NCBI RefSeq assembly: GCF_000308575.1
Contig: NZ_BAFZ01000007.1
Span: forward strand, 1 to 64,000
Reading direction: 5' to 3'
Source of the DNA: Nocardia exalbida NBRC 100660
GTDB lineage: Bacteria; Actinomycetota; Actinomycetes; Mycobacteriales; Mycobacteriaceae
Length of the DNA: 64,000 nt
Shown here: positions 28,048 through 37,334 of the stretch, in pieces
Layout of the letters: each line of letters begins with the position of its first letter
How positions within the stretch are numbered: position 1 is the stretch's first letter
Position numbers and translations under genes: made by a program
The notes under the pieces: model-generated
What the model saw: only the letters and a program-made list of their open reading frames with translations
What the model was told of the DNA's origin: nothing
The model's database searches: none

Positions 28048-28857
28048 GTGAAGGTGCTGAGCAGGAACCACGTGACCGTCAGCGGCAAGACCGGCGCGCC
28101 GGTGGTCGTGCTCGCCCACGGTTTCGGTTGCGACCAGCACATGTGGCGGCTGATCGTCCCGGTTCTGGAGCGGGATTTCACCGTCGTACTGTTCGATCAC
28201 GTGGGTGCGGGCCGCTCGGATCTGTCGGCCTGGAGCCCGCAGCGTTATTCCAGCATGGACGGGTACGTCGAGGATGTGCTCGCGCTGCTTCGCGAACTCG
28301 ATCTGGGGCCGGTGATCTTCGTCGGGCACTCGGTGAGTGCCACGATGGGAGTGCTCGCCGCCGCCCGCGAGCCCGCGGCGTTCGCCGGACTGGTGCTCGT
28401 GGCTCCTTCGCCGTGCTTCATCGATGATCCGGCCACCGGATATCGGGGCGGCTTCGACGCCGCCGACATCGACGAACTCCTGGAGGCGCTCGATGCGAAC
28501 TATCTGGGCTGGTCGGGCGCGATGGCGCCGGTCATCATGGGCAACCCCGATCGGCCGGAGCTCGCCGAGGAACTCACCGACAGTTTCTGCCGCACCGACC
28601 CGCAAATCGCACGCGTCTTCGCCCGCGTCACGTTCCTCGCCGACAACCGGGCCGATCTCGCGGCGGTGGAGGTACCCACTCTGATCCTGCAATGCTCCGA
28701 TGACGCTATCGCCCCACTCGAGGTCGGGGCCTTCGTCCACGAGCGGATCCGCGGCAGCAGACTGGTCACGCTGACGGCAACCGGCCACTGCCCCCAGCTC
28801 AGTGCTCCGGCGGAGACCGCCGACGCCATAGCCGCCTTCGCCGCCGAGACCGGATGA
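28048..28857 (+). CDS. rsbQ: RsbQ-like alpha/beta hydrolase
   Basis: A 269-residue alpha/beta hydrolase, exactly the length of B. subtilis RsbQ. The triad can be placed as S95 (GHSVS), D218 or D219 (CSDDAI) and H247 (TGHCPQ), within one residue of RsbQ S96, D219 and H247. RsbQ is needed for the energy-stress phosphatase RsbP to act, probably by making or handling a small hydrophobic cofactor. The next gene encodes a PAS-PP2C phosphatase and overlaps by four bases, so the pair is the RsbQ-RsbP module. The GTG at 28048 follows GAAGG. Strigolactone-receptor-like hydrolases belong to the same branch. Confidence 0.88.
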   Translation: MKVLSRNHVTVSGKTGAPVVVLAHGFGCDQHMWRLIVPVLERDFTVVLFDHVGAGRSDLSAWSPQRYSSMDGYVEDVLALLRELDLGPVIFVGHSVSATMGVLAAAREPAAFAGLVLVAPSPCFIDDPATGYRGGFDAADIDELLEALDANYLGWSGAMAPVIMGNPDRPELAEELTDSFCRTDPQIARVFARVTFLADNRADLAAVEVPTLILQCSDDAIAPLEVGAFVHERIRGSRLVTLTATGHCPQLSAPAETADAIAAFAAETG

Positions 28858-30113
28858 CGAGCGCCGCGGGCGACCGAGACTGTGGCAGTGCTCTCGGAGC
28901 GGGGACCGATGACGACGCGGCGTTCGCCGCGTTGCTCGAGGACAGCGTCGAGGACCTGTACGAGAACGCGCCCTGCGGGTACCTCTCCACCTCGCTGGAC
29001 GGTCGCATCGCCAAGGTGAATGCCACGCTGCTCGACTGGCTGGGCTGGCGGCGCGACGAACTGGTCGGCCGGAAGCACTTCTCCGACCTGCTCACCGTGG
29101 GTGGCCGCCTCTATCACGAGACCCATTTCGCTCCTCTGCTGCGCATGCAGGGGAAGATTCGCGGCATCGCCCTGGAGATGAAGACCACCGACGGCCGCCG
29201 ACTACCCGTGCTGGTCAGCTCGCAGGTCAAGACCGGCAGCCAGGGACAACCACTTCTGATTCGCACCACCGTCTTCGATGCCCGCGAGCGCCGCGCCTAC
29301 GAGACCGAGCTGCTACGGGCACGACGCGAAGCCGAGCAGGAGCGCGAACGCCTCCAGCGTCTGAACGCCACTTTGCAGACCACCCTGCTACCACCCGAAC
29401 TACCCGATGTTCCCGGCCTCGAGGTCGCCGCGTACTACCACATCGCCTCCGCCGACGAGGTCGGCGGCGATTTCTACGATCTGTTCCCGATCACCGGCGG
29501 CAGCTGGGGAATGTTCCTGGGCGATGTCTGCGGCAAAGGCGCTCCCGCCGCGGCCCTCACTTCCCAGGCCCGCTACACACTGCGCACCGCCACCGCCTAC
29601 ACCCGCGATCCGGCCGCCGTGCTCGACATGCTCAACACCACCCTCACCGAGCGGTCCCACGGCCACAACCGACGGTTCTGCACGATCATCTTCGGCCTGA
29701 TCGAACCCACTCCCCAGCGCGGGGGTTGCGACATCACCCTGGCCGGTGGCGGGCACCCGCCGGCCCTGCTCTTGCGCTCCGACGGGGACGTGGAGGAAAT
29801 GCATACCTGGGGCGGTCAGCTCATCGGGGCGATCCGAAACGCCCAGATCGTCACCAGGAAAGTCCGGCTCGAGGTCGGCGACACCCTGATTCTCTACACC
29901 GACGGGCTCACCGAAGCCCGCACGACGGCGAACGGCGGTCGCTACGGCGACGGCGCGCTCATCGAATTCGCTCGCGCGCTGGCGCCGGTCACCGCCTCCG
30001 GCGGTGTCGAGGCCATCCGAGAACTGCTCGCCTCCTTCGGATCCGGAGTGGAGGACGATACCGCCGTCCTCGCCATCCACGCGCTACCTCCAGCGCAGGG
30101 CACCACGCCCTGA
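28854..30113 (+). CDS. rsbP: RsbP-like PAS domain / PP2C-type serine phosphatase
   Basis: A 419-residue regulator: PAS domain at about residues 33-145 (ENAPCGYLSTSLDGRIAKVN shortened as NAPCGYLSTS), a coiled coil at about 148-180 rich in R and E, and a SpoIIE-type PPM phosphatase domain from about 190 to the end. Metal-binding aspartates are seen in DEVGGDFYD, GDVCGKG, TDGLTEAR and DDTAVL. In Bacillus RsbP dephosphorylates an anti-anti-sigma factor during energy stress. No antagonist or sigma gene is beside it here, so the target is elsewhere. ATGA overlap with the hydrolase gene shows coupling. Confidence 0.9.
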   Translation: MTSAAGDRDCGSALGAGTDDDAAFAALLEDSVEDLYENAPCGYLSTSLDGRIAKVNATLLDWLGWRRDELVGRKHFSDLLTVGGRLYHETHFAPLLRMQGKIRGIALEMKTTDGRRLPVLVSSQVKTGSQGQPLLIRTTVFDARERRAYETELLRARREAEQERERLQRLNATLQTTLLPPELPDVPGLEVAAYYHIASADEVGGDFYDLFPITGGSWGMFLGDVCGKGAPAAALTSQARYTLRTATAYTRDPAAVLDMLNTTLTERSHGHNRRFCTIIFGLIEPTPQRGGCDITLAGGGHPPALLLRSDGDVEEMHTWGGQLIGAIRNAQIVTRKVRLEVGDTLILYTDGLTEARTTANGGRYGDGALIEFARALAPVTASGGVEAIRELLASFGSGVEDDTAVLAIHALPPAQGTTP

Positions 30114-30473
30114 TTCCGGCCGGGGGACAACGGGTTCGAGAGTTGTGCCCCACCGTGAGGGGATCCGTTCGACCGCGCCCCGAACCGCTACCTGCTGAAA
30201 CGCCGCTTCGCTGAGCGGGGAATATCTCACAACTTTAATGAGCCGTCGAATAGTGGCACAATTCACAACGAACCAATATTCATGTAACCCTGGCGTAACC
30301 AGGTTCCGCTCGGGGCGATGAGGAGCGACGCCGGTGCAGATGCCGAGGACCAGATCGAGGCTTACGTCCCTCGGAGACCCATCGGTGCCCGGCATCGATG
30401 CGGTCCTATCCTGCCGACCCTCACGCGGCCCCGTGGTCGAACCGGCTTCTTCTGCAATCGAGGTGATCATCAA
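30114..30473. other. AT-rich regulatory region before the MFS gene
   Basis: The gap between rsbP and the transporter is 360 bases. A short hairpin CCGCT/AGCGG near 30202-30218 may end the rsbP transcript. The stretch 30218-30290 is much richer in A and T than its surroundings. An inverted repeat CCTGG-CGTAA-CCAGG lies at 30289-30303. A strong ribosome site AGGTGATC (30461-30468), fully complementary to the 16S rRNA end, fixes the start of the next gene. Confidence 0.45.
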
Positions 30474-32006
30474 GTGTTGGAAAACCGAACCAAGGTAATC
30501 CGAAGTCTGGTTCCCGCCCGGATGGACCGGCTTCCGTGGACCGGGTTCCATTGGCTCATCGTCGTGGGGCTCGGCGTCTCCTGGATCCTGGACGGAATCG
30601 AGATCCAGATCGTCAGCAGCATGGGTGGCCCGCTACAGGACGCCGATGCACTGCATCTCACATCCGGTCAGGTCGGCGCGATGGCTTCGTGGTATCTGGC
30701 CGGCCAAGTCGTCGGCGCACTCGTCTTCGGCCGGCTCACCGACCGGCTCGGCCGCAAGAAACTTTTCATTCTGACCCTGGCGATCTATCTGATCGGCAGC
30801 GGATTGGCCGGTTTCTCCTGGAATGCGTGGTCGCTGTATTTCTTCCGCTTCATCGCGGGCACCGGAATCGGTGGAGAATACACGGCGATCAATTCGGCGA
30901 TCGACGAGATCATGCCGTCGAAGTATCGGGGCCGGGTCGACATCGCGATCAACGGCACCTATTGGGGCGGTGCGGCTTTGGGAGCGGCGGCCAGCCTGGT
31001 CCTGTTCAACGAGCGTTTCGTTCCGACCGATTGGGGATGGCGACTCGGATTCTTCATCGGACCCGTCCTCGGGCTCGTCATCATCTTCCTGCGCAGGCAC
31101 ATCCCCGAGAGCCCCCGCTGGCTGCTCACCCACGGGCGGGCCGAGGAAGCGGAGCGGACCGTCGACGAGATCGAAGCGCAGGTTCGGAGCAGGGGAGTCG
31201 AGCTCCCTCCGGTCGACGAGAGCAAGGCCCTGGATATCGTGGACACGGAGCGGCTGTCCTATCTGCAGATGGGGCGGATCTTCTTCGGACGGTATCCTTC
31301 CCGTTCCTTCCTCGGATTCACGATGATGGCCACGCAGGCATTTCTGTACAACGCGATCTTCTTCACCGTCGGCTTGGTTCTGATCAATTTCTACAACGTG
31401 CCCGCGCATCACACGGGATATTATTTCTTCCCCTTTGCGATCGGCAACCTGATCGGCCCATTGGTACTCGGCCCGCTCTTCGACAGCATCGGTCGCCGGA
31501 AGATGATCTGCGCGACGTACTCGATATCCGGTTTCCTGCTTTTCATCTCGGCCTGGGCATTCAACGCGGGCATGCTCGACGCCACCACGCAGACGATTTT
31601 CTGGTGCGTCATCTTCTTCTTCGCCTCGGCGGGCGCTTCCTCCGCCTATCTCACGGTCAGCGAGATCTTTCCGCTGGAACTGCGTGGTCAAGCCATCTCG
31701 TTCTTCTTCGCCATCGCGCAGGGCGCCGGCGGGGTTGTCGCACCGTTCCTGTTCGGGCACCTGGTAGGCGGCGCCGACAACCCGAGCCCCGACCGGTTCC
31801 CGCTCACGGTGGGGTACCTCATCGGCGCCGGGTTCATGATCGTCGGCGGTCTGGTCGCCTGGTTCTTCGGAGTGAACGCCGAAGGGCAGTCCCTGGAGGA
31901 CATCGCGGATCCGCTGTCCGTGGCGAAACCCGGAACTCCAGTTGCCATAAGTAGCGAGCCGGTGTCTGACGGCGCGTCGGGCATCGATTCGATGAACGGG
32001 GATTAG
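30474..32006 (+). CDS. MFS transporter (metabolite:H+ symporter type)
   Basis: A 510-residue, twelve-helix transporter. The major-facilitator loop motifs are GRLTDRLGRKK between helices 2 and 3 and GPLFDSIGRRK between helices 8 and 9. The signature FFRFIAGTGIGGEYTAINSA and the IPESPRWLL segment before the central loop are typical of the sugar/aromatic-acid porter group. The start is GTG 30474 (or TTG 30477) behind AGGTGATC; the longer open frame upstream is not credible. The substrate cannot be named. The next gene starts four bases later, so they form a unit. Confidence 0.9.
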   Translation: MLENRTKVIRSLVPARMDRLPWTGFHWLIVVGLGVSWILDGIEIQIVSSMGGPLQDADALHLTSGQVGAMASWYLAGQVVGALVFGRLTDRLGRKKLFILTLAIYLIGSGLAGFSWNAWSLYFFRFIAGTGIGGEYTAINSAIDEIMPSKYRGRVDIAINGTYWGGAALGAAASLVLFNERFVPTDWGWRLGFFIGPVLGLVIIFLRRHIPESPRWLLTHGRAEEAERTVDEIEAQVRSRGVELPPVDESKALDIVDTERLSYLQMGRIFFGRYPSRSFLGFTMMATQAFLYNAIFFTVGLVLINFYNVPAHHTGYYFFPFAIGNLIGPLVLGPLFDSIGRRKMICATYSISGFLLFISAWAFNAGMLDATTQTIFWCVIFFFASAGASSAYLTVSEIFPLELRGQAISFFFAIAQGAGGVVAPFLFGHLVGGADNPSPDRFPLTVGYLIGAGFMIVGGLVAWFFGVNAEGQSLEDIADPLSVAKPGTPVAISSEPVSDGASGIDSMNGD

Positions 32007-32010
32007 CGAG

Positions 32011-32745
32011 ATGGTGCAGCCGACTCCGTGGCGTACGAGCAAGGATCGACAGGCAGCCGCACCGCGCCGGTCTGCGGGCAGGGTCCGAAAACGCCGAGTC
32101 GACGGCGAGAAATTACGAGCGCGGCTGCGGCCCTTCGTGATCTTGCTCCGGGACAACGCGGGCTTCCTGTGTGCCGCGGTGGGGAGCTTGATCACCTTCA
32201 CTCTGTTGTTCAAGCCGTGGCTCGCCACCGGAGGGCCCGATGGCACGATCTGGAGCAATGCGTTCGGTCAAACCCACATCACCACCACGCTCGTCGGCCT
32301 GTGGTCGAAGAGTCCGCCCAACCACTCCAACCTCAGCGGTAAGTGGGCCATTCTGGCCACCATCGCGATCTTCCTCACCGTCATCGCCGCGGTGATCAAT
32401 CTCTGGGCCCGCACCGAAGCGCTCGCTCGCTTGACGACCGTTTCCGCGGTGGCGGTGGCGCTCTTCGTCGCCTTCACGCTCGTCTATCTGAACGGAAAGG
32501 GACCGGAGCTGCGCTCGATGATCGGGTCCGGCCCACCCACCGACCTCGGGACTCAGGTCGGCTACGTGGTTCGATGGGCCTCGGGCAATGGGCAGTACCC
32601 CCTGCCGGGACTACGAAAGGTGGAGTTCTCCACCGCGAAACTCACCGGCACCGCGTTGCTGGCCGGCGCGACGGCGATGTTCTCGGCCGTGGTGGCCATC
32701 GCGCAATGGGTGCGGAGAATGAAGGCACGCAGTCGCTCCGACTGA
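32011..32745 (+). CDS. membrane protein of unknown function
   Basis: A 244-residue protein with a basic N-terminal tail of about 45 residues and four likely membrane helices (around residues 50-68, 112-130, 140-158 and 212-232). The outside loops include GKGPELRSMIGSG. I do not recognise the family. It lies four bases after the MFS gene and is probably co-transcribed, so it could assist that transporter. Nothing catalytic is visible. Confidence 0.78.
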   Translation: MVQPTPWRTSKDRQAAAPRRSAGRVRKRRVDGEKLRARLRPFVILLRDNAGFLCAAVGSLITFTLLFKPWLATGGPDGTIWSNAFGQTHITTTLVGLWSKSPPNHSNLSGKWAILATIAIFLTVIAAVINLWARTEALARLTTVSAVAVALFVAFTLVYLNGKGPELRSMIGSGPPTDLGTQVGYVVRWASGNGQYPLPGLRKVEFSTAKLTGTALLAGATAMFSAVVAIAQWVRRMKARSRSD

Positions 32746-32783
32746 GTCCCGGGCTCGGCCGGAGCGCGGGACTGTCATCGGTG

Positions 32784-33206
32784 TCAGGAGGCCCAAGGGC
32801 CGATACCGCCGACCTTCTCGATGCGGATCCGGGTGAGGTAACCGGGCGGGGCGTCCGCGGGAGGAAACGCGGCATTCGGACTTGCCAGAGTCTTGGCGAG
32901 TTCTCGGAGCAGCTCGGGGGCGCCGCCCTCCACCACGCGGGCGGTGCCGGTGATCGAGAGATACGGGCGCATCACCTCACCCCCTTCCGGGGACAGGATG
33001 GTCACCGCGACGCGCGGGTCGCGGCGGACGTTCCGGATCTTCTGGTAGACGCCGAGGTGGGCGGTGACGAGTTCGTCGCCGCCCGGTGTCGATTGCAGAG
33101 CCACCCAGACGACCGAGACCTGCGGGCTGCCGTCCGGGTTGATCGTGACCAGCGTCGCGTCGGCACCGGGTCCGATGAGTGCACGGGCGTCGTCGTCGAG
33201 TGTCAT
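32784..33206 (-). CDS. PPOX-class F420/FMN-dependent oxidoreductase
   Basis: A 140-residue split-barrel flavoprotein of the pyridoxamine-oxidase-like superfamily. The opening pattern ATLVTINPDGSPQVSVVWV, followed by HLGVYQKIRNVRRDPRVAVT, is typical of actinobacterial F420-dependent members. These small dimers reduce quinones, biliverdin-like or other conjugated substrates, and F420 is made in this lineage. The gene stands alone on the minus strand, convergent with the membrane protein upstream. Confidence 0.9.
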   Translation of the reverse strand: MTLDDDARALIGPGADATLVTINPDGSPQVSVVWVALQSTPGGDELVTAHLGVYQKIRNVRRDPRVAVTILSPEGGEVMRPYLSITGTARVVEGGAPELLRELAKTLASPNAAFPPADAPPGYLTRIRIEKVGGIGPWAS

Positions 33207-33341
33207 GTGTTGTTCTACCGCTCGGCCGACGTTTTCATTCCCGCCCCGGCGCCCGACGAGATCGCGCTTGGAACAAGCGGATCGGATGGATCCGCCATTG
33301 ATCGAGAACCTGCGCCGGTCGTGCCGGGGGGCGAGCTCGGA

Positions 33342-33797
33342 CTACGTGACTACGAAGACTCCCTTGCCCGGGACGTGCGGAGAGTCGGTCGCGATCAGGA
33401 CTTCCACTCGGCCGAGGCCTGCGGGAATGCCGACCGGTATCCACGAGCCGGCGACGTTCTCCTCGGCCGGTGTCCGGTCGTCGAGCCGTATGGGGGGAAG
33501 GGTTCCGAAGACGCCGGTATCGGAGTTGCGCCACGAAACGGTGACCGTTACGCCGCAGGAGCCGCCGGGTCGATCGGGTGCGAAGACGAACTCCGGGTGG
33601 ATCCAGAGCGTCGGAACACCGGAGTAATTGCGGTCGGGGTCGTAGAAGGCGGCGATCATGCCGATGCCGGCACCATCGCCGCCACAGAGCGTTCGCGCAG
33701 GGGGGACGCCCAGGGGAAGCGCGGAGGCCGCGGGGGCGGTCACACCGAGTGCACCGATTGCCAGAGCCAGGACCGCCACGCCACGCCAGACACTCAC
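33342..33797 (-). CDS. secreted protein of unknown function
   Basis: A 151-residue protein with a clear signal peptide (SVWRGVAVLALAIGALGV, cleavage probably after ASA near residue 26). The mature part of about 125 residues has two cysteines, near residues 38 and 81, that could pair, and is rich in beta-forming residues (GVTVTVSWRN, RVEVLIATDS). No catalytic motif or lipobox is present. I do not recognise the family. Its own promoter should lie upstream in the AT-poor gap. Confidence 0.75.
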   Translation of the reverse strand: MSVWRGVAVLALAIGALGVTAPAASALPLGVPPARTLCGGDGAGIGMIAAFYDPDRNYSGVPTLWIHPEFVFAPDRPGGSCGVTVTVSWRNSDTGVFGTLPPIRLDDRTPAEENVAGSWIPVGIPAGLGRVEVLIATDSPHVPGKGVFVVT

Positions 33798-34075
33798 CGC
33801 TGCTCCCTTCGTCGAACCCGAACCTGTCTGTCCTCTGAGTCGCCTTGAGTTCGCTGAATGTTAACGAGAGCGCGTGGAGGGCGAGTTGAACAAAGGAAGC
33901 CCGGCGTAGAAACGCCGGATTTTCCTGGTGAGCGACAGGCTGCATCCGAAGAGCCGTCTACGGAGTATCTGGTTGGCAAACATACGAGAGCGCGATAGCG
34001 GACCGCTTGTCGGCGGTCGGCTCACCCTCGACCCTGGACCGGGCGTCATCGACCGGCCCAGGAAGCGGTCTCGGG

Positions 34076-35128
34076 TCAGCCCGCGGCCGCGGAGCGCAAA
34101 TGGGCGGTTTCGGCGATAGCGGCCAACTCCGCGTTGAAGCGGTCGGCGGCTTCGATATTGCCCAGGTGGCCGGTGGGCCACACGTGGTAGGCGGCCAGAT
34201 GGCCCGTCTCGGCGAGAGCGTCGGCGATGCGGCGCGACATGCGTTCGGGCAGCAAGCGGTCGTGCGCGCCCGCGATCACGGTGGTCGGCACCGTGAGGGA
34301 GGCGGCGGCTTCGGCGAGATCCATGTCGGCCAGCGCGGCGGCGTGCCTGCCGCGCGTCAGCGGCCGGCACGACCGCACGATGCCCAGCGCGAACTCCACC
34401 TGGTCGGCCGTCGCGTGCGGAGTCATCACGCGCGCCTTGAGCAGCGCGCTGGCCGGCCAGCCGCCCGGTAGCGGGACCGGCGCGGTGAGCAGCGTCTCCG
34501 CGACGATCATGGGCATCCGCACGGTGGCGCCGAGCACGGTGATCGGCCGATCCGCCAGTGTCAGCGGCTTGTTCAGCAGCGGAAGCAGGTCGGTGTCGTA
34601 GCGGATGTTGCCCGAGGAAGTGTTCAGCAGCACGGCGGCGGCGGCCTGCTTGCGCACCTGCTCGGGATAGCGAGCGGCCCACGCCTGCACCGTGATCCCG
34701 CCCATGCTGTGACCGACCAGAACGGCTCGTTGCCCCGGGCGGAGCGTCGCATTCAGGACTACCGAAAGGTCATCGGCCAGCGAATCTTTGGTGGGGGCCG
34801 ACTTGCCGAGTTCGCTGGCGCCGTGGCCGCGCTGGTCGTAGCAGACCACGCGATACCGGTCGGCGAAGGCGTTGATCTGCGGGTTCCAGTACTCGATGCT
34901 GCAGCTCCAGCCGTGGATCAGGACGATGACATCGCCCTCGGCGGGACCGTACGCGTGTACTCGCAGGCGAGCGCCGTCCTTGGTGGTGACGGGGATGACC
35001 GCGTGACGGGCGGTGGGCGCGTTCAACGACGCGGTCCGGAAGGTGCGGGACCGCAGTCCGGCACGGTAATCGGCGGTGAGCGCACCGTTGTGCGCGTCCG
35101 CCAGCGTCCTCATCGACTTCGCCAGCAT
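34076..35128 (-). CDS. alpha/beta hydrolase
   Basis: A 350-residue alpha/beta hydrolase. The oxyanion segment is VLIHGWSCSIEYW, the nucleophile elbow is VGHSMGG, the acid is in IAGAHDRLLPE, and the histidine is in WPTGHLGNIEA, so the triad is complete. An N-terminal extension of about 55 residues precedes the hydrolase core. ATG 35128 is selected by the ribosome site AAAGGAG. The fold suits an esterase, lipase or epoxide hydrolase, and the substrate is not readable. A TetR-type operator lies about 40 bases upstream. Confidence 0.88.
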   Translation of the reverse strand: MLAKSMRTLADAHNGALTADYRAGLRSRTFRTASLNAPTARHAVIPVTTKDGARLRVHAYGPAEGDVIVLIHGWSCSIEYWNPQINAFADRYRVVCYDQRGHGASELGKSAPTKDSLADDLSVVLNATLRPGQRAVLVGHSMGGITVQAWAARYPEQVRKQAAAAVLLNTSSGNIRYDTDLLPLLNKPLTLADRPITVLGATVRMPMIVAETLLTAPVPLPGGWPASALLKARVMTPHATADQVEFALGIVRSCRPLTRGRHAAALADMDLAEAAASLTVPTTVIAGAHDRLLPERMSRRIADALAETGHLAAYHVWPTGHLGNIEAADRFNAELAAIAETAHLRSAAAG

Positions 35129-35163
35129 GAGCACTCCTTTGTGTCCACCGTCACCGTACAGTG

Positions 35164-35189
35164 CAAGCAAGGTGCTTGCTAGTGCTAGC
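35164..35189. promoter_or_regulatory. TetR-type operator in front of the hydrolase gene
   Basis: Two overlapping palindromes are seen: AGCAAG-GTG-CTTGCT (35166-35180) and GCTAG-TG-CTAGC (35178-35189). Such compact AGCAAGTGCTAGC-like palindromes are typical binding sites of TetR repressors. They lie in the promoter area of the leftward hydrolase gene. No TetR gene is adjacent. Confidence 0.5.
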
Positions 35190-35315
35190 GCTGCACGACG
35201 GCATTCCTGGTGTATATCGGGGAGTACCCCCGGAATCGCTACCGCAAAAGATCATTTCGGAATGAACCGGGTTGTGAGGTATCGGGCGTATCGCCACCCG
35301 GTTACGGTTGACTTC

Positions 35316-35774
35316 GTGGATATCGCGCAATCTTCCTCCGGCCCCGCTGCGGAGCTGGGACCCGAGCCGAGGACCGGATGGCGCGGCGTCGGACTTCCCC
35401 TGCTCGTCGCGGGTGTCGGAGTGGGCGTCGGGGTGCTGTTGCATTTGCGCGATCCGCACGTCGAAGGCTCCTACGGCACCTGCCCGGTCTACGCGCTGAC
35501 CGGGTGGTACTGCCCCGGCTGCGGCGGGATGCGCGCCGTGCACAATCTCACCGACGGGCACGTGCTCGACGCCCTGCACAGCAACTTGCTCGCGATCCCG
35601 CTGGTCGTCGCGTTCGCGGTGTGGGTGGCGGACTGGACCGTCCAGGCCTGGCGCGGGCAGAAGATGCGGCTGCCGTCGATCAGCCGGACCACCATGTGGA
35701 CGTTCTTCGCCTTGCTGGCGATCTACACCGTGGTGCGCAATACGCCGTGGGGAACCCTGTTCACACCCGTGTAA
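35316..35774 (+). CDS. DUF2752 membrane protein
   Basis: A 152-residue membrane protein of the DUF2752 family. The defining motif WYCPGCGGMRAVHNL is at about residues 66-80, and there are three membrane segments (near 24-40, 92-110 and 128-145). GTG 35316 is chosen because a -10-like TACGGT ends about six bases before it, which suggests a leaderless mRNA; a longer form from ATG 35262 is open but would cross that promoter. The function of the family is not known. Confidence 0.8.
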   Translation: MDIAQSSSGPAAELGPEPRTGWRGVGLPLLVAGVGVGVGVLLHLRDPHVEGSYGTCPVYALTGWYCPGCGGMRAVHNLTDGHVLDALHSNLLAIPLVVAFAVWVADWTVQAWRGQKMRLPSISRTTMWTFFALLAIYTVVRNTPWGTLFTPV

Positions 35775-35801
35775 CACGCCGATGTGGGGGCACCCTCAGG
35801 T

Positions 35802-35987
35802 ATGAACGATTCGCTGAAGACCCGGGTGCGGGAGAAGTTGCTGCGCCAGCTCATCGAGGATCCGCGGGATACCGAGCACGACGACCCCCGGCAGATCGCC
35901 GTGGAAACCGATCTGGACGCGCTGGCGAACGTCCCGGACGACGATCCGCTCGTCGAGGAACTGGCCGCCCGCTATCTGGTGTTCTGA
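35802..35987 (+). CDS. small acidic hypothetical protein
   Basis: A 61-residue, strongly acidic cytosolic protein beginning MNDSLKTRVREKLLRQLIED. It starts 27 bases after the DUF2752 gene and its stop touches the end of the convergent peptidase gene. Two helices are likely. I know no function. Coding is supported by the sensible start, codon pattern and position. Confidence 0.65.
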   Translation: MNDSLKTRVREKLLRQLIEDPRDTEHDDPRQIAVETDLDALANVPDDDPLVEELAARYLVF

Positions 35988-37334
35988 TCAGGCCGTCGAC
36001 GCGCCGCCGTAGGGCGGCAGCTGCGGTAGCCGCTCGGCGAGCAGCCAGCTGTCCCACAGCGGGCGCAGCGAGACCAGGCTGTAGTGCCCCGCCAGGTCGG
36101 TGAACTCCTCGGTGGTCACCGATGAGTGGCGGTAGCGGATGGTCCACTCCCGCAGCAGGTCGAAGAATCCCGGATCGCCGAGTTCCAGGCGCAGCGCGTG
36201 CAGGGTGAGCGCACCCCGTTTGTAGACGCGATCGTCGAACATGCGCTGCGGTCCCGGATCGCCGATGACGATGTCCTGGGGCTCGCGCGAGAGGTTGTGC
36301 CGCGCGGCGCGGGCCAGCTGGTCGGCGGTGGGTCCGCCCGCGGCCTCCGACCAGATCCATTCCGCGTAGCAGGCGAAGCCTTCGTGTAGCCAGATGTCGC
36401 GCCACTGCCGGATGGTCAGGCTGTTGCCGAACCATTGGTGGGCCAGCTCGTGCGCGACCAGCCGTTCGGCGCCGCGCCGGCCGTCGCAATGGTTGGCGCC
36501 GAAGATGGAGATGCCCTGCGCCTCGATCGGGATCTCCAGTTCGTCGTCGGTGACGACCACGGTGTAGTCCTCGAACGGATAGGGGCCGAACTTCTCGCTG
36601 AAGACCTCGAGCATCCGCGGCTGGCGAGCGAAGTCGTGGTCGAAGTTGGCGCGCAACCGCGGCGGTAGGACGGCGTGCATCGGCACCGCGGAGTGCGAGG
36701 GGCCGATGCGGTGCCTGCGATAGTGACCGAGCTGGATGGTCGCCAGGTAGCTCGACATCGGTTCGGGTTGCTCGTACACCCACGTGGTCTGACTGGCCTT
36801 GGTCTGCTTGCGCAGCAGGGTTCCGTTCGCCACCGCGTAATACGGCGAATCGGTGGTGATCGAGATCCGATAGCTCGCTTTGGAACTCGGGTGGTCGTCA
36901 CAGGGGAACCAGGACGCCGCGCCGTTGGGCTGGCTGGCCACGAGCGCGCCCTCGGTGAGTTCCTCCCAGCCGACCTCGCCCCACGGCCCGCGCACCGGTT
37001 TCGGGGTGCCGCCGTACTGCACCACCAGCGCCAGCACGCCGCCCGCCGGAATCCGCTGCTGCGGCGTGACGATCAACTTGCCGTGCTGATGGGCGAATTT
37101 CGCCGCCTTGATCCCGTTGACCGACACCTTCGACACGCTCAGCGCCTGGGCGAGATCGAGTGCGAACCGGGTGCGCACCTCGGTGGTCACCGCGGTGATC
37201 GCGGCGCGCCCGGTGAGGCGGTTGGCGGCAACCCGGTAGGCCAGCTCCAGTTCGTACCGGGTGACCCGATACCCCCGATTGCCGTTCTGCGGGAGGTACT
37301 CGTCGATGGGGGCTTCGTAGAACTTGCCCGTCAT
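35988..37334 (-). CDS. M1-family zinc metallopeptidase
   Basis: A 448-residue aminopeptidase-N-like enzyme. The zinc site is H295-E-L-A-H299 with the third ligand E318, exactly the HExxH-x18-E spacing of M1. Upstream is the segment QGISIFGANH in place of the canonical GAMEN motif, so the N-terminal recognition differs from classical aminopeptidase N. It lacks the long C-terminal helical domain and so is a short M1 form. Its ATG overlaps the stop of the NRPS gene (TGATG), so it is translated with it. It may process the product of that synthetase, which is inference. Confidence 0.92.
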   Translation of the reverse strand: MTGKFYEAPIDEYLPQNGNRGYRVTRYELELAYRVAANRLTGRAAITAVTTEVRTRFALDLAQALSVSKVSVNGIKAAKFAHQHGKLIVTPQQRIPAGGVLALVVQYGGTPKPVRGPWGEVGWEELTEGALVASQPNGAASWFPCDDHPSSKASYRISITTDSPYYAVANGTLLRKQTKASQTTWVYEQPEPMSSYLATIQLGHYRRHRIGPSHSAVPMHAVLPPRLRANFDHDFARQPRMLEVFSEKFGPYPFEDYTVVVTDDELEIPIEAQGISIFGANHCDGRRGAERLVAHELAHQWFGNSLTIRQWRDIWLHEGFACYAEWIWSEAAGGPTADQLARAARHNLSREPQDIVIGDPGPQRMFDDRVYKRGALTLHALRLELGDPGFFDLLREWTIRYRHSSVTTEEFTDLAGHYSLVSLRPLWDSWLLAERLPQLPPYGGASTA

